64,000 nucleotides of DNA from Shimia biformata (GTDB lineage Bacteria > Pseudomonadota > Alphaproteobacteria > Rhodobacterales > Rhodobacteraceae). Below the pieces are notes generated by a model. It was given only the letters and a program-made list of their open reading frames with translations, did not search any database and was not told where the DNA came from. Where the stretch lies: contig NZ_JAFEJK010000001.1 in assembly GCF_016888515.1 (NCBI RefSeq), positions 434,001-498,000 on the forward strand, read 5' to 3'. The position numbers and the translations under genes are program-made. Of the stretch, positions 7,538 through 16,616 are shown one piece after another. Numbering within the stretch: position 1 is the stretch's first letter; each line of letters starts with the position of its first letter.

Positions 7538-8461
7538 ATGCGAAAAATCGGGGTCCTGCTTTTCGACGGGTTTTCGAACCATTGCCTCGCCAACACGGTG
7601 GAACCATTGCGGGCGGCAAACATGCTGTCGCGGCAGGATTTGTACACTTGGCACTTCCTGGCGCCCGAAGGCGGAGTGGTGACCAGTTCCAGCGGCCTGC
7701 CCGTTGCAGCACATCAGCCGCTTGAGGCCGCGTCCGGGGATATGCTGGTTGTGATGCCATCTTACGGGTTCCGTGACCTTGGCGATTTGCGCGGCCAGAC
7801 GGCCCTTCGTCGGGCGGCGCGGCGGTTCGACGTGGTGGCCGGGCTGGATACCGGAAGCTGGCTTATGGCCGAAGCCGGGCTGCTGACAGGTCGCAAGGCG
7901 ACGATCCACTGGGAGGAACTGGACAGCTTCGCCGAGCGTTTCCCCGAGGTCGAAGTATTGCGCGAGCGGTTCGTGATTGATGGCAACCGCGTCACCTGTT
8001 CCGGCGCGATGGCGGCGTTTGACCTTGTGATGTTCCTGATCGGGCAGGAGAACGGACAGGCGCTGGCGCTGGAAGTCGCGCAACTGTTCATGGTGCGCGG
8101 GTCGGCGCGGTCGCATGCCGGCGGGATCGGCGTCATGGACCGGGTGGTCAACCGCGCGCTGGCGGTGATGGACGCCAATCTCGAAGACCCTCTGCCATTG
8201 TCACAGGTCGCGTCGCGGGCGGGATGTTCACAGAAGACGCTGGAAACCCGGATGCGGGCCGGGCTGGGGGCGACGCCGAAACATGTCTATCGCCGGATGC
8301 GGCTGAATCTCGCTCGTAAACTGGTCACTGAAACCGATCTGAGCGTCGCCGAAATCGCGGTGCGGACGGGTTACGTCAATGCCAGCGCCATGACTCGCGC
8401 CTTCCGCGAGGAGTTCGGCACCCCACCACGACAGATGCGGCAAACGGATCAGTCGGCGTAG
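7538..8461 (+). CDS. GlxA/FtrA-type transcriptional regulator (GATase1-like plus AraC HTH)
   Basis: A 307-residue regulator with an N-terminal class-I glutamine-amidotransferase-like (DJ-1/PfpI) sensor domain (RKIGVLLFDGFSNH) lacking an evident catalytic Cys nucleophile, and a C-terminal double helix-turn-helix AraC domain (LPLSQVASRAGCSQKTLE; SVAEIAVRTGYVNASAMTR). Known relatives control carnitine, betaine and similar catabolism. It is divergent from the acyl-CoA operon and probably regulates it. Start 7538 is preferred because a good -10 box lies over the ATG at 7502 and the sensor domain begins at once; no strong ribosome site is seen for any candidate (7502, 7511, 7538). The 3' end overlaps the convergent aldolase gene by 13 bases. 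Confidence 0.88.
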   Translation: MRKIGVLLFDGFSNHCLANTVEPLRAANMLSRQDLYTWHFLAPEGGVVTSSSGLPVAAHQPLEAASGDMLVVMPSYGFRDLGDLRGQTALRRAARRFDVVAGLDTGSWLMAEAGLLTGRKATIHWEELDSFAERFPEVEVLRERFVIDGNRVTCSGAMAAFDLVMFLIGQENGQALALEVAQLFMVRGSARSHAGGIGVMDRVVNRALAVMDANLEDPLPLSQVASRAGCSQKTLETRMRAGLGATPKHVYRRMRLNLARKLVTETDLSVAEIAVRTGYVNASAMTRAFREEFGTPPRQMRQTDQSA

Positions 8462-9204
8462 GTCGAACCTTCCTCATCAAGGATGGTCTTCAGCTCGGCC
8501 AGATGGCGGTCATCCTGTTCCGGGTAGGCCTCGATTTCATCGGCAGTCTTGGCGGCGATGTCGTCGGGCAGGACCCGCAGCGGGCGTCCGGTTTGCAAGG
8601 CGCGAATATAGGTCTCGGCAGCGCGTTCGAAGTAGTAAAGCCGTGTAAAGGTCTGGGCCACGGTCTGGCCGATTACCATGACACCGTGATTGCCCATGAC
8701 CATCACGGTTTTCTTCGGGTCAGCAAACAGCGCGGCGCAGCGTTCACCCTCTTCTTCGAATGCAAGCCCACCATAGTGGTCGTCGATCACCACACGGTCG
8801 AAGAACATCGCGGTGTTCTGGTCGATTGCGGGCAGGCGGGAATCGGCAAGTGAGGCCAGCACAGTTGCGTGGATAGAATGCACATGCATCGCGCATCGGG
8901 CGTGCGGGCAATTGCGGTGCAACGCGCCATGCAGTCCCCAGGCGGTCGGGTCAGGCGCATCCGGCCCTTGCAGCGTTTCGGGGTCGTTGGCGTCGATCAG
9001 CAGCAGATCGGACGCCTTTATCCGAGAAAAATGTTTCTGGTTCGGGTTCATGAGGAACTGGGTGCCGTCGTCATTCACCGACAGGCTGAAGTGGTTGGCC
9101 ACTGCCTCGTGCATGTTAAGTCGGGCCGTCCAGCGGAAGGCGGCGGCAAGATCGACACGTTCCTGCCAGTGATCCATGTTTGGGCGCAATTCTGTGACGG
9201 TCAT
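8449..9204 (-). CDS. Class II aldolase/adducin family protein
   Basis: A 251-residue zinc-dependent aldolase or epimerase-fold protein. Family marks are ANHFSLSVNDDG and the metal-ligand CAMHVHSIHATVLAS (two histidines), followed by a third candidate His in MVMGNHGVMVIG. Related enzymes act on sugar phosphates such as fuculose-1-phosphate, but the substrate here cannot be read from sequence. It converges on the regulator gene with a 13-base overlap. Confidence 0.85.
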   Translation of the reverse strand: MTVTELRPNMDHWQERVDLAAAFRWTARLNMHEAVANHFSLSVNDDGTQFLMNPNQKHFSRIKASDLLLIDANDPETLQGPDAPDPTAWGLHGALHRNCPHARCAMHVHSIHATVLASLADSRLPAIDQNTAMFFDRVVIDDHYGGLAFEEEGERCAALFADPKKTVMVMGNHGVMVIGQTVAQTFTRLYYFERAAETYIRALQTGRPLRVLPDDIAAKTADEIEAYPEQDDRHLAELKTILDEEGSTYAD

Positions 9205-9239
9205 GGCGGGTCCTCCTGTTCAGGTCAGGGGACCATGGG

Positions 9240-9267
9240 GGCGTGCCAAGATCAAGTGGGGCACGCC
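9240..9267. other. Inverted repeat between dxs and the aldolase gene
   Basis: GGCGTGCC (9240-9247) and GGCACGCC (9260-9267) form a perfect 8-bp stem with a 12-base loop, downstream of dxs in the dxs direction. There is no U run, so termination without Rho is doubtful. The rest of the 119-base gap shows nothing I recognise. Confidence 0.4.
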
Positions 9268-9323
9268 CTCGCTGCGCTCGGCCTGCCCTCGGCGGGGGTA
9301 TCTGAACCAGTGAATGGCGGGTG

Positions 9324-11252
9324 CTACGCGCTTTTGCTGCCGATCTGGGAGATGCCCAGCGTGTTCAGGACCTTGGCTTCGATCTGTTCGGCGTTCATCG
9401 CGGCAACGTCATACATGTCGCGGGGGCTGGCCTGGTCGATGAAGATATCGGGCAGCACCATCGAGCGGTATTTCAACCCGTCGTCGAAGACACCGTTTTC
9501 TGCAAGAAGCTGGGCGACGTGGCTGCCGAAACCGCCGATCGCGCCTTCTTCGATGGTGATCAACGCCTCGTGAGTTCGGGCAAGATTGAGGATCAGGCCT
9601 TCGTCCAGAGGTTTGGCAAACCGAGCGTCGGCGATTGTCGGGGTGATACCCTTGGCCGACAGGTTCTCGGCCGCTTTTTTCACCTCTTCCAGTCGCGTGC
9701 CGAAGGACAGAATCGCGACACGTTTGCCTTCGCGGATCATGCGACCCTTGCCGATTTCCAGCGGAGCCGGGGTTTCGGGCATCTCGACGCCGACACCTTC
9801 TCCGCGCGGATAACGGAAGGCGATGGGGCCTTCATCATGCGCGGCGGCGGTGGCGACCATATGGACCAGTTCCGCTTCGTCCGCGGCGGCCATCACGACC
9901 ATGCCGGGCAGGTTTGCAAGATAGGCAATGTCAAAACTGCCAGCGTGGGTGGCACCATCCGCGCCAACAAGCCCCGCGCGGTCGATCGCGAAGCGCACCG
10001 GCAGACGTTGGATCGCGACATCATGCACAACCTGGTCATAGCCACGCTGCAGGAAGGTCGAGTACATCGCGCAGAAAGGCTTCATGCCACCGGCTGCCAG
10101 TGCCGCCGCGAAAGTGACACCGTGCTGTTCTGCGATCGCCACGTCAAAGCAGCGGCTGGGATAGCGTTCGGCAAAAAGGTTCAACCCTGTCCCGTCCGGC
10201 ATTGCGGCGGTCACGGCGACGATCTTGTCGTCTTCGGCGGCAAGCTGGGTCAGGGTCTTGCCGAACACCGAGGTATAGGAAGGTGCGTTTGACGGCGCCT
10301 TGTGCTGCTTGCCCGTGACCACGTCAAATTTCGCCGTGGCATGACCCCGGTCGCGCGCGTTTTCGGCGGGGGCATAGCCCTTGCCCTTCTTGGTGATCAC
10401 ATGCAGCAGCACCGGCCCGGTGGCGCGCTGATGCAATGTGCGCAGGACCGGCAGAAGCTGATCCATGTCATGCCCGTCGATGGGGCCGACATAGGAAAAG
10501 CCCAGTTCCTCGAACAGGGTGCCGCCGACGGTCATGCCCTTGAGCATTTCCTTGGCGCGCTTGGCGCCTTCGCGGAAGGGTTCAGGCAGAAGCGAGACCG
10601 CGCCCTTGGCGGCGGCCTTGAATTCCTGGAATGGCTCCCCGGCATAGAGCCGGGACAGGTAGTTCGACATGGCGCCAACGGGCGGGGCGATTGACATGTC
10701 GTTGTCGTTCAGGATCACGAACAGCCGCTTACCCAGGTGCCCGGCGTTGTTCATCGCCTCATAGGCCATGCCCGCCGAGATCGAGCCATCACCGATCACC
10801 GCCACCGCGTCACCAAGCCCGCCGTCGCATTGCCCGCCAAGGTCACGGGCCACGGCAAATCCCAGCGCCGCCGAAATTGAGGTCGAGGAATGCGCCGCGC
10901 CGAACGGGTCATAGACGGATTCGCTGCGCTTGGTGAAACCCGACAACCCGTCCTTCTGGCGCAGGGTGCGGATGCGGTCACGGCGTCCGGTCAGGATCTT
11001 GTGCGGATAGCACTGGTGGCCCACGTCCCAGATAATCTTGTCGCGCGGCGTGTCGAACACGGCATGCAGCGCCACGGTCAGTTCTACCACGCCCAGCCCC
11101 GCACCCAAATGGCCTCCGGTTTCGGACACGGCGGATACGGTTTCCGCCCGTAGTTCACGCGCAAGCCGGGTCAGGTCCGCATCATTGAATTGATGCAGGT
11201 CCGCTGGTCGGCTGACACGGTCAAGAAGTGGGGTTTCGGGGCGTTGGGACAT
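9324..11252 (-). CDS. dxs: 1-deoxy-D-xylulose-5-phosphate synthase
   Basis: A thiamine-diphosphate enzyme that condenses pyruvate and glyceraldehyde 3-phosphate, the first step of the MEP isoprenoid route. The 642 residues match the family. Visible motifs are [15 protein letters not shown], the ThDP site [18 protein letters not shown], the central YVGPIDGHD, and the transketolase-like pyrimidine-domain segment [16 protein letters not shown]. It lies 18 bases after ispA in the order xseB-ispA-dxs common in proteobacteria. Confidence 0.97.
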   Translation of the reverse strand: MSQRPETPLLDRVSRPADLHQFNDADLTRLARELRAETVSAVSETGGHLGAGLGVVELTVALHAVFDTPRDKIIWDVGHQCYPHKILTGRRDRIRTLRQKDGLSGFTKRSESVYDPFGAAHSSTSISAALGFAVARDLGGQCDGGLGDAVAVIGDGSISAGMAYEAMNNAGHLGKRLFVILNDNDMSIAPPVGAMSNYLSRLYAGEPFQEFKAAAKGAVSLLPEPFREGAKRAKEMLKGMTVGGTLFEELGFSYVGPIDGHDMDQLLPVLRTLHQRATGPVLLHVITKKGKGYAPAENARDRGHATAKFDVVTGKQHKAPSNAPSYTSVFGKTLTQLAAEDDKIVAVTAAMPDGTGLNLFAERYPSRCFDVAIAEQHGVTFAAALAAGGMKPFCAMYSTFLQRGYDQVVHDVAIQRLPVRFAIDRAGLVGADGATHAGSFDIAYLANLPGMVVMAAADEAELVHMVATAAAHDEGPIAFRYPRGEGVGVEMPETPAPLEIGKGRMIREGKRVAILSFGTRLEEVKKAAENLSAKGITPTIADARFAKPLDEGLILNLARTHEALITIEEGAIGGFGSHVAQLLAENGVFDDGLKYRSMVLPDIFIDQASPRDMYDVAAMNAEQIEAKVLNTLGISQIGSKSA

Positions 11253-11270
11253 GGGGCGTCCGGTTCTGGT

Positions 11271-12140
11271 TCAGTTGTCGCGGGCAATAACGAAAAGCGC
11301 GGCTTCCCGCAAGTTGCCGGCCTTGTCACCATAACAGGATAGCGCGTCGCAGGCTTCCGTCACGAGGTCGCGGGCGCGGCGTTTCGCCCCGTCCAGCCCC
11401 AGCAGCGACACGAAAGTCGCCTTGCCCGCCGCCGCGTCCTTGCCCACGGCCTTACCGACGGTGGCCGCGTCACCCTCGATATCCAGTATGTCATCGGCGA
11501 TCTGGAAGGCCAGACCAAGCGCAGTGGCATAGGCGGTCAGGGGCGCGATGTCGGCGCGGGCCATGCGCCCGCCCGCCTCTGCCGACCATGCAATCAGCGC
11601 GCCTGTCTTGCCCGCCTGAAGCCGGGTGATCTGATCCAGCGTCAGTGGTTCTGGTGCGGTTTCGGCGGCAATGTCCAATGCCTGTCCCAGAACCATCCCT
11701 CCGGCCCCGGCAGCGCGGGCAAGGGTCAGGGCAAGATCGGCGCGTACAACTGCGTCAGGGTGACAGTCGGTGTGTGCGGCCAGTTCAAATCCAAGGGTCT
11801 GAAGCGCGTCACCGGCCAGAACCGCCGTTGTCTCGTCCCATTTGACATGCACGGTGGGAAGGCCGCGGCGCAGGTCGTCATCGTCCATGCAGGGCAGGTC
11901 GTCGTGGATCAGCGAGTAGGCGTGGATGCATTCGATCGCCGTTGCGGGCCAGATCGCGTGGCGCGGGTCGATTTCATGCATGGCCGCACTTTCCAGAACA
12001 AGGAAGGCACGCAGACGTTTGCCCCCGCCGCTGGCATAGCGCATCGCTTCGATCACCGGCAGATCGCCAAGGGGCGCAAGCACGGTATCAAGATGCGTCT
12101 GGACCGCGTCAGCGGTGGATTTCAGTGCAGTTTCGAACAC
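11271..12140 (-). CDS. ispA: Polyprenyl (farnesyl/geranylgeranyl) diphosphate synthase
   Basis: Elongates allylic diphosphates with isopentenyl diphosphate. Both aspartate-rich motifs are present: the first in LIHDDLPCMDDDDLRRG, the second in QIADDILDIEGD; GGGKRLRAFLVLESA is the IPP-binding region. The start is taken as GTG at 12140 with GAAAGAAG just upstream, giving 289 residues beginning VFETALKST; a longer frame reaches 12188 but its extra 16 residues do not look like the family. The chain length made (C15 or C20) cannot be decided. Confidence 0.93.
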   Translation of the reverse strand: MFETALKSTADAVQTHLDTVLAPLGDLPVIEAMRYASGGGKRLRAFLVLESAAMHEIDPRHAIWPATAIECIHAYSLIHDDLPCMDDDDLRRGLPTVHVKWDETTAVLAGDALQTLGFELAAHTDCHPDAVVRADLALTLARAAGAGGMVLGQALDIAAETAPEPLTLDQITRLQAGKTGALIAWSAEAGGRMARADIAPLTAYATALGLAFQIADDILDIEGDAATVGKAVGKDAAAGKATFVSLLGLDGAKRRARDLVTEACDALSCYGDKAGNLREAALFVIARDN

Positions 12141-12251
12141 GTCGCTTCTTTCAATCCATACCCGGCGGATATTCCGGGCGGCGCCCAACTTTTCTGATGG
12201 GTGGGCGAATTGCGTTCCGCCCCCGGTCGGGTGCTGTTCTTGGTGTCGTGC

Positions 12252-12494
12252 TTACATGCCCTCGACCGGCGTGGTGCCGGTAGGGGTGCCATCGCCGTCC
12301 AGCGTGATGGCCGCGACTTTTTCCTCGGCGTCTTTCAGAAGCGCCTCGCAGCGTGCCTTCAGCTCTGCGCCGCGTTCATACAGCTTAATCGACTCATCCA
12401 GCGCCACATCGCCGCGATCCAGTGCGCCGACGACGCGCTCAAGCTCTCGCATCGCGTCTTCGAAATTCATTTCCGCTACCGGGGTCTCGCTCAT
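12252..12494 (-). CDS. xseB: Exodeoxyribonuclease VII small subunit
   Basis: An 80-residue protein with the signature FEDAMRELERVVGALDRGDV and ALDESIKLYERG. XseB binds several-to-one to XseA in the nuclease that degrades single-stranded DNA; xseA is not in this window. The ATG overlaps the stop of the HDAC-like gene by four bases, and ispA follows after 111 bases. Confidence 0.95.
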   Translation of the reverse strand: MSETPVAEMNFEDAMRELERVVGALDRGDVALDESIKLYERGAELKARCEALLKDAEEKVAAITLDGDGTPTGTTPVEGM

Positions 12495-13426
12495 GCGCCT
12501 CTCTCCATCAGAACCGTGACATGTGCCGCGACGGACGCGGCGAGCGCGTTAAGATCATATCCTCCCTCAAGAGTCGAGACGACGCGCCCCTCGCAATGCT
12601 GGTCCGCCGTGTCGCACAGCCGTTCGGTCAGCCATGTGAAGTCCTCGGTCGTCCAGTTCAACTGCGCCAGCGGGTCTGCCATATGTGCGTCAAACCCGGC
12701 CGAAATCAGGATCAGTTCGGGCGCGAAACGGTCGAGCATGGGAAACACCTCGGACTCGTAGACGCGGCGCATGGCTTGACCGTCACTGTGCGGCGCAAGC
12801 GGCAGGTTGACGATATTGTTGTGGCCGCCAGTCTCGTTCGCGTCGCCGGTGCCGGGCCAGAGCGGGCTTTGATGTGAAGAGAAGAACAACGCGCGCTCTT
12901 CGTTCCACAACAGGTCTTGCGTGCCGTTGCCGTGGTGGACGTCGAAATCGACCACGGCGACGCGGTTTAGCCCGTGGCGGTCCATGGCGTGGCGGGCCGC
13001 AATTGCTGCGTTTCCGAACAGGCAGAAGCCCATTTGTGTCTCGCGTTCGGCATGGTGACCAGGAGGGCGGCAGGCGATGAAGGCATTGGCGACTTCACCC
13101 GACAGCACCGCGTCCACGGCAGCAACGGCCGCGCCCACGCCGCGTCGTGCCGCCTGCATCGAGCCGGGCGACATGTGAGTATCGGCATCCAGCGCGCGCG
13201 TCCCGGATTGTGGTTCGCTGGCAATGATCCGGTCAAGATATGTTTGGGGATGACAGAGAAGGATGTCTTCATCCGCCCCCAAGGGCGCATCGCGCCGGTC
13301 CAGCGCGGCAAAGCCCGGACCGGCCAAGGAAGCATTGATATGCTCCAGCCGTGCCACTTGTTCCGGGTGGCCGGCGGGGGTGACATGAGACAGGCAGTCG
13401 GGGTGGGTAAAAAGCGCGGTGGTCAT
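12491..13426 (-). CDS. Histone-deacetylase-family (acetoin utilisation/acetylpolyamine type) hydrolase
   Basis: A zinc hydrolase of 311 residues. The active-site signatures are RPPGHHAERETQMGFCLFGN (tandem His), VAVVDFDVHHGNGTQDL (Asp and His zinc ligands) and ILISAGFDAHMADPLAQL (Asp ligand), ending in LEGGYDLNALAASV. Bacterial members deacetylate polyamines, small amides or protein lysines; the substrate is not evident. It precedes and overlaps xseB, so it is probably expressed with the isoprenoid genes. Confidence 0.9.
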   Translation of the reverse strand: MTTALFTHPDCLSHVTPAGHPEQVARLEHINASLAGPGFAALDRRDAPLGADEDILLCHPQTYLDRIIASEPQSGTRALDADTHMSPGSMQAARRGVGAAVAAVDAVLSGEVANAFIACRPPGHHAERETQMGFCLFGNAAIAARHAMDRHGLNRVAVVDFDVHHGNGTQDLLWNEERALFFSSHQSPLWPGTGDANETGGHNNIVNLPLAPHSDGQAMRRVYESEVFPMLDRFAPELILISAGFDAHMADPLAQLNWTTEDFTWLTERLCDTADQHCEGRVVSTLEGGYDLNALAASVAAHVTVLMERGA

Positions 13427-13459
13427 GATGACCCCATCTTGGTCACGCCGCGCGGCGGG

Positions 13460-14083
13460 TCAATGCCCAAGCGAGCAACAGCCGGAATAACCCTGCGGAC
13501 CTTCACCATCTTCCAGGAATAGCTCAACCGCCAGTCCAAAGGCGCGGTCACTCATCCCGTCGTTGCACATGTCTTCTCGGATGGTGGCAAAGCCGGTCAT
13601 GTCCACACCTGTCAGCTTGAGGCCCAGCGGCCCCCCGATGCGGCCGGCGGGTTGATGAACCCAGGTAATTTCAAGTTCGGTGGCGGGGCTGTCGAACCAG
13701 CGGAAGGCCAATGTCGCGGGATCGAAATCGACGGTCGCGTTCCAGAACGGTTCGGTACCGAAACAGGACAGAGGTGTCGAAGCAGCCGACCACATCCTAT
13801 CACTCTCTCGGGCAAGGAAGCGCATTGAAACCCAGCCACCCGTTTCGCCAGAATTCACCCGCCCCCACTTTGTCGTGTCGTCGGTATAGACTACTTCGAC
13901 AGCGGTCGCATCATGGGGCAGCACGCCCACAATCGGCGCGGACGCATCTGGCTGGGCGCGGATGTTCAGTACATCATTCGGGGCAACATCAGTGACACGG
14001 AACAGGCCCGGCAACTGGCCATAGCTTTGCGCCAGAAGCGGGGCCGGCAACAGCAGCGCGAGGGCAAGCAACACCCGGATCAT
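13460..14083 (-). CDS. Secreted SH3-domain protein with COG3650-like C-terminus
   Basis: A 207-residue exported protein. A signal peptide (RVLLALALLLPAPLLAQ) is followed by a bacterial SH3 domain (about residues 25-90: VLNIRAQPDASAPIVGVLP, then WVSMRFLA). The C-terminal half has the pattern I associate with COG3650 proteins: CFGTEPFWNATVDF, DGMSDRAFGL and a final GYSGCCSLGH. The ATG at 14083 overlaps the stop of the ABC permease gene (ATGA), so the two are translationally coupled. Function unknown; SH3b domains often bind peptidoglycan. Confidence 0.82.
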   Translation of the reverse strand: MIRVLLALALLLPAPLLAQSYGQLPGLFRVTDVAPNDVLNIRAQPDASAPIVGVLPHDATAVEVVYTDDTTKWGRVNSGETGGWVSMRFLARESDRMWSAASTPLSCFGTEPFWNATVDFDPATLAFRWFDSPATELEITWVHQPAGRIGGPLGLKLTGVDMTGFATIREDMCNDGMSDRAFGLAVELFLEDGEGPQGYSGCCSLGH

Positions 14084-14901
14084 CTGCGGGCGCTCCAGCT
14101 GAGAGAGGCATTGCGGCGCGTATAGAACTCGCCCATGAAGCCGATCATGATCAGGATGACGCCAACAATGACCGGATACCACGGGTCGGTATTGCGCGGA
14201 TAATAATTGATGAAGGTAAACCCGCGCGCCTGGTCGATCGTGTGGAACAACGGGTTCCAGTCGAACATCGAGACCATGAAACTGGGCAACGTGTTCGCGA
14301 CGAACATCTTGCCGGATGCGATCATGTTGGCGCGCTGGTAGACCGTGCTGGCGATCCCTGTGAAGGTCGGAAACCACGGTTTGATTGCCAGGAACACAAC
14401 CCCGATCGCCATGCCCGAAAACCACGCGGCCAAAAGCATCGCCAGCGCGCCGATGGGATCGTCGATGACCACAGGGGTAAAGGCGACATGGTAGACAAAC
14501 AGGATCGTGAACAGTGACAGAAGCTGAATGTACAGTGTTCCCAGTGCCGCCGACAGGATCGCGATCACTGTGTTCATCGGTGCGTGCTTCATCATTGGCG
14601 ATGACGGACCTTCCGCTCCCACAACCGCGCCAAGCGTCTTGGTATGGGTCAGGAAAAGGAAAATGCCCGACATGATGTATAGCAGGAAATCCCCTCGCAA
14701 TGCCGACCCGCGCAGTCCAAGCACCGAGAACATCACGAAAAAAGCCATGACGAAGACGATGGCCTGCATCATGTTCGAGATCAGCGACAACACAGCGTTT
14801 CCATGAGATTTTCGCACGTCTCTGACGATCGAATGGAACACGATCTCGGAGATTGCAAATCCGGCGGTGACCGGTGTTCGTCTTGTTGCGTACTGGAACA
14901 T
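14080..14901 (-). CDS. ABC-2 type transporter permease, polysaccharide-export (KpsM-like)
   Basis: A 273-residue inner-membrane protein with about six hydrophobic helices (for example MMQAIVFVMAFFVMF; LLYIMSGIFLFLTH; LSLFTILFVYHVAF; PWYPVIVGVILIMIGFMG). It resembles permeases that export capsule or O-antigen glycans. No ATP-binding partner is adjacent: the neighbours are a secreted SH3 protein downstream and the divergent cysQ upstream. The nearby Wza-type lipoprotein and kdsB support a capsule role, by inference. Confidence 0.8.
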   Translation of the reverse strand: MFQYATRRTPVTAGFAISEIVFHSIVRDVRKSHGNAVLSLISNMMQAIVFVMAFFVMFSVLGLRGSALRGDFLLYIMSGIFLFLTHTKTLGAVVGAEGPSSPMMKHAPMNTVIAILSAALGTLYIQLLSLFTILFVYHVAFTPVVIDDPIGALAMLLAAWFSGMAIGVVFLAIKPWFPTFTGIASTVYQRANMIASGKMFVANTLPSFMVSMFDWNPLFHTIDQARGFTFINYYPRNTDPWYPVIVGVILIMIGFMGEFYTRRNASLSWSARR

Positions 14902-15012
14902 GAGGTGCCTCGGCCTGCGATATTGCCCGTTCTGCCACGGATTTCTTGCCGTTCCGTTATGAGCAAAGCATAAGGGGCGCGACGACGCATTTCAACAAAC
15001 CCGTGCAGGAGC

Positions 15013-15816
15013 ATGTCCTTGAACTACCAAGCGCTAATCCCGGTGATCCGCAAACTTGCCATCGAGGGCGGGACCAAGATCATGGAGATCTACAATTCCG
15101 ACGATTTCGAGGTGAGATCGAAGTCTGACGACAGCCCGGTCACGGCAGCGGATGAAGCTGCGGATGCGTTGATTTCGGCGGGGCTACGTGCAGCCTTTCC
15201 CGATGTGATGCTGGTGACCGAGGAACAGGCCGACAGCCACAAGGCCAAGGGCGATACGTTCCTGATCGTCGATCCGCTGGACGGCACCAAAGAGTTCATT
15301 CATCGTCGCGGTGATTTCACCGTCAACATCGCCTATGTCGAAAATGGTGTTCCGCTGCGCGGTGTCGTCTATGCGCCGGCCAAGGGGCGGATGTTCCTGA
15401 CGCTGGCTGATGGGCAATCGGTCGAGGAAACCGGCAGTTTCGACCCTGACACGATGGGCGCGGTTTCGCCGATCAACGTCGCGGACAGCGATAATGACGC
15501 GCTGATGGTTGTCGCGTCGAAGTCGCACCGGGATCAGGCGACTGATGACTACATCGGAAAATACGCCGTCAAAGACATGAAAAGCGCGGGTTCGTCACTG
15601 AAATTCTGTCTTGTCGCAACGGGCGAGGCCGACATCTATCCCCGCCTGGGCCGCACCATGGAATGGGACACCGCAGCCGGCCACGCCGTGTTGAACGGCG
15701 CGGGTGGCAAGGTCGTTCGATTTGATGACCACACACCTCTGGCCTATGGCAAAGAAGGTTTCGCAAACCCGTTCTTTATCGCCTACGCTCCGGCCGTGAC
15801 CCTGAAGGAAGCCTGA
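15013..15816 (+). CDS. cysQ: 3'(2'),5'-bisphosphate nucleotidase
   Basis: A Mg-dependent, Li-sensitive phosphatase that turns 3'-phosphoadenosine 5'-phosphate (PAP) into AMP. The inositol-monophosphatase-fold metal motifs are present: VTEEQADSH, FLIVDPLDGTKEFIHRRGDF and YPRLGRTMEWDTAAGHAVL. 267 residues, normal length; the ATG has GCAGGAG just upstream. First gene of the plus-strand glycan block and overlaps kdsB by one base. PAP is the by-product of PAPS-dependent sulfotransferases, one of which ends this block (25204-26631). Confidence 0.93.
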   Translation: MSLNYQALIPVIRKLAIEGGTKIMEIYNSDDFEVRSKSDDSPVTAADEAADALISAGLRAAFPDVMLVTEEQADSHKAKGDTFLIVDPLDGTKEFIHRRGDFTVNIAYVENGVPLRGVVYAPAKGRMFLTLADGQSVEETGSFDPDTMGAVSPINVADSDNDALMVVASKSHRDQATDDYIGKYAVKDMKSAGSSLKFCLVATGEADIYPRLGRTMEWDTAAGHAVLNGAGGKVVRFDDHTPLAYGKEGFANPFFIAYAPAVTLKEA

Positions 15817-16616
15817 TGTCCGTTCTTATCGCCATCCCCGCGCGCTATGCCTCGACCCGCTATCCGGGCAAACCCCTGGTGGCGCTGAAGGGCGCAACCG
15901 GAGAAGCCAAGACACTGATCCAACGCAGCTGGGAAGCAGCCTGCGCCGTCAAGGGCGTCGACCGGGTGGTGGTGGCGACGGACGACGACCGTATACGTGA
16001 GGCTGCCGAAGGATTCGGTGCCGAAGTCGTAATGACCTCGTCCGACTGTGAGAATGGCACCGAACGTTGCGCCGAAGCGCATGCCGCGCTCGGTGGTGGC
16101 TATGACGTGGTGGTGAACCTGCAGGGTGACGCGCCGCTGACACCGGCCTGGTTTGTCGAAGACCTAGTGAAAGGGTTACAGGCGGACCCCGATGCCGCCA
16201 TCGCGACCCCGGTTCTTCGATGTGACGGACGGGCGCTGAACGGCTTTCTTGAGGACCGTCGCGCGGGTCGTGTCGGGGGCACGACGGCGGTGTTCTCGAC
16301 CCAGAAACACGCGCTTTATTTCTCCAAGGAAGTCATCCCCTACACTGGCAAGACCTATGCCGATGACGCCGAAACCCCGGTGTTTCACCATGTCGGTGTC
16401 TATGCCTATCGCCCCGATGCGCTGGCCCAGTACCCGACCTGGAAACCGGGTCCGCTTGAACGGCTTGAGGGGTTGGAGCAACTGCGCTTCATGGAACATG
16501 GCCGCCCGGTTCTCTGCGTCGAGGTCGAGGCCAGAGGCCGCCAGTTCTGGGAGTTGAACAACCCTCAGGACGTGCCGCGGCTTGAGGCGATGATGGCCGA
16601 AATGGGCACTGCATGA
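15816..16616 (+). CDS. kdsB: 3-deoxy-manno-octulosonate cytidylyltransferase
   Basis: Activates Kdo to CMP-Kdo for lipid A core synthesis, and in some bacteria for capsule linkers. The nucleotidyltransferase start IPARYASTRYPGKPL, VATDDDRIREAA, MTSSDCENGTERCAEA and VNLQGDAPL are characteristic. 266 residues. Starts on the last base of the cysQ stop and overlaps the next gene by four bases, so it is tightly co-translated. kdsD lies 14 kb away on the other strand. Confidence 0.96.
   Translation: MSVLIAIPARYASTRYPGKPLVALKGATGEAKTLIQRSWEAACAVKGVDRVVVATDDDRIREAAEGFGAEVVMTSSDCENGTERCAEAHAALGGGYDVVVNLQGDAPLTPAWFVEDLVKGLQADPDAAIATPVLRCDGRALNGFLEDRRAGRVGGTTAVFSTQKHALYFSKEVIPYTGKTYADDAETPVFHHVGVYAYRPDALAQYPTWKPGPLERLEGLEQLRFMEHGRPVLCVEVEARGRQFWELNNPQDVPRLEAMMAEMGTA

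Noticed and set aside
13460-14938. A 492-codon open frame covering both the SH3 gene and the ABC permease region
   Set aside because: Its N-terminal 285 codons are an out-of-frame shadow of the permease (no signal peptide, Arg/His-rich). The true gene in this frame starts at 14083 with a signal peptide.
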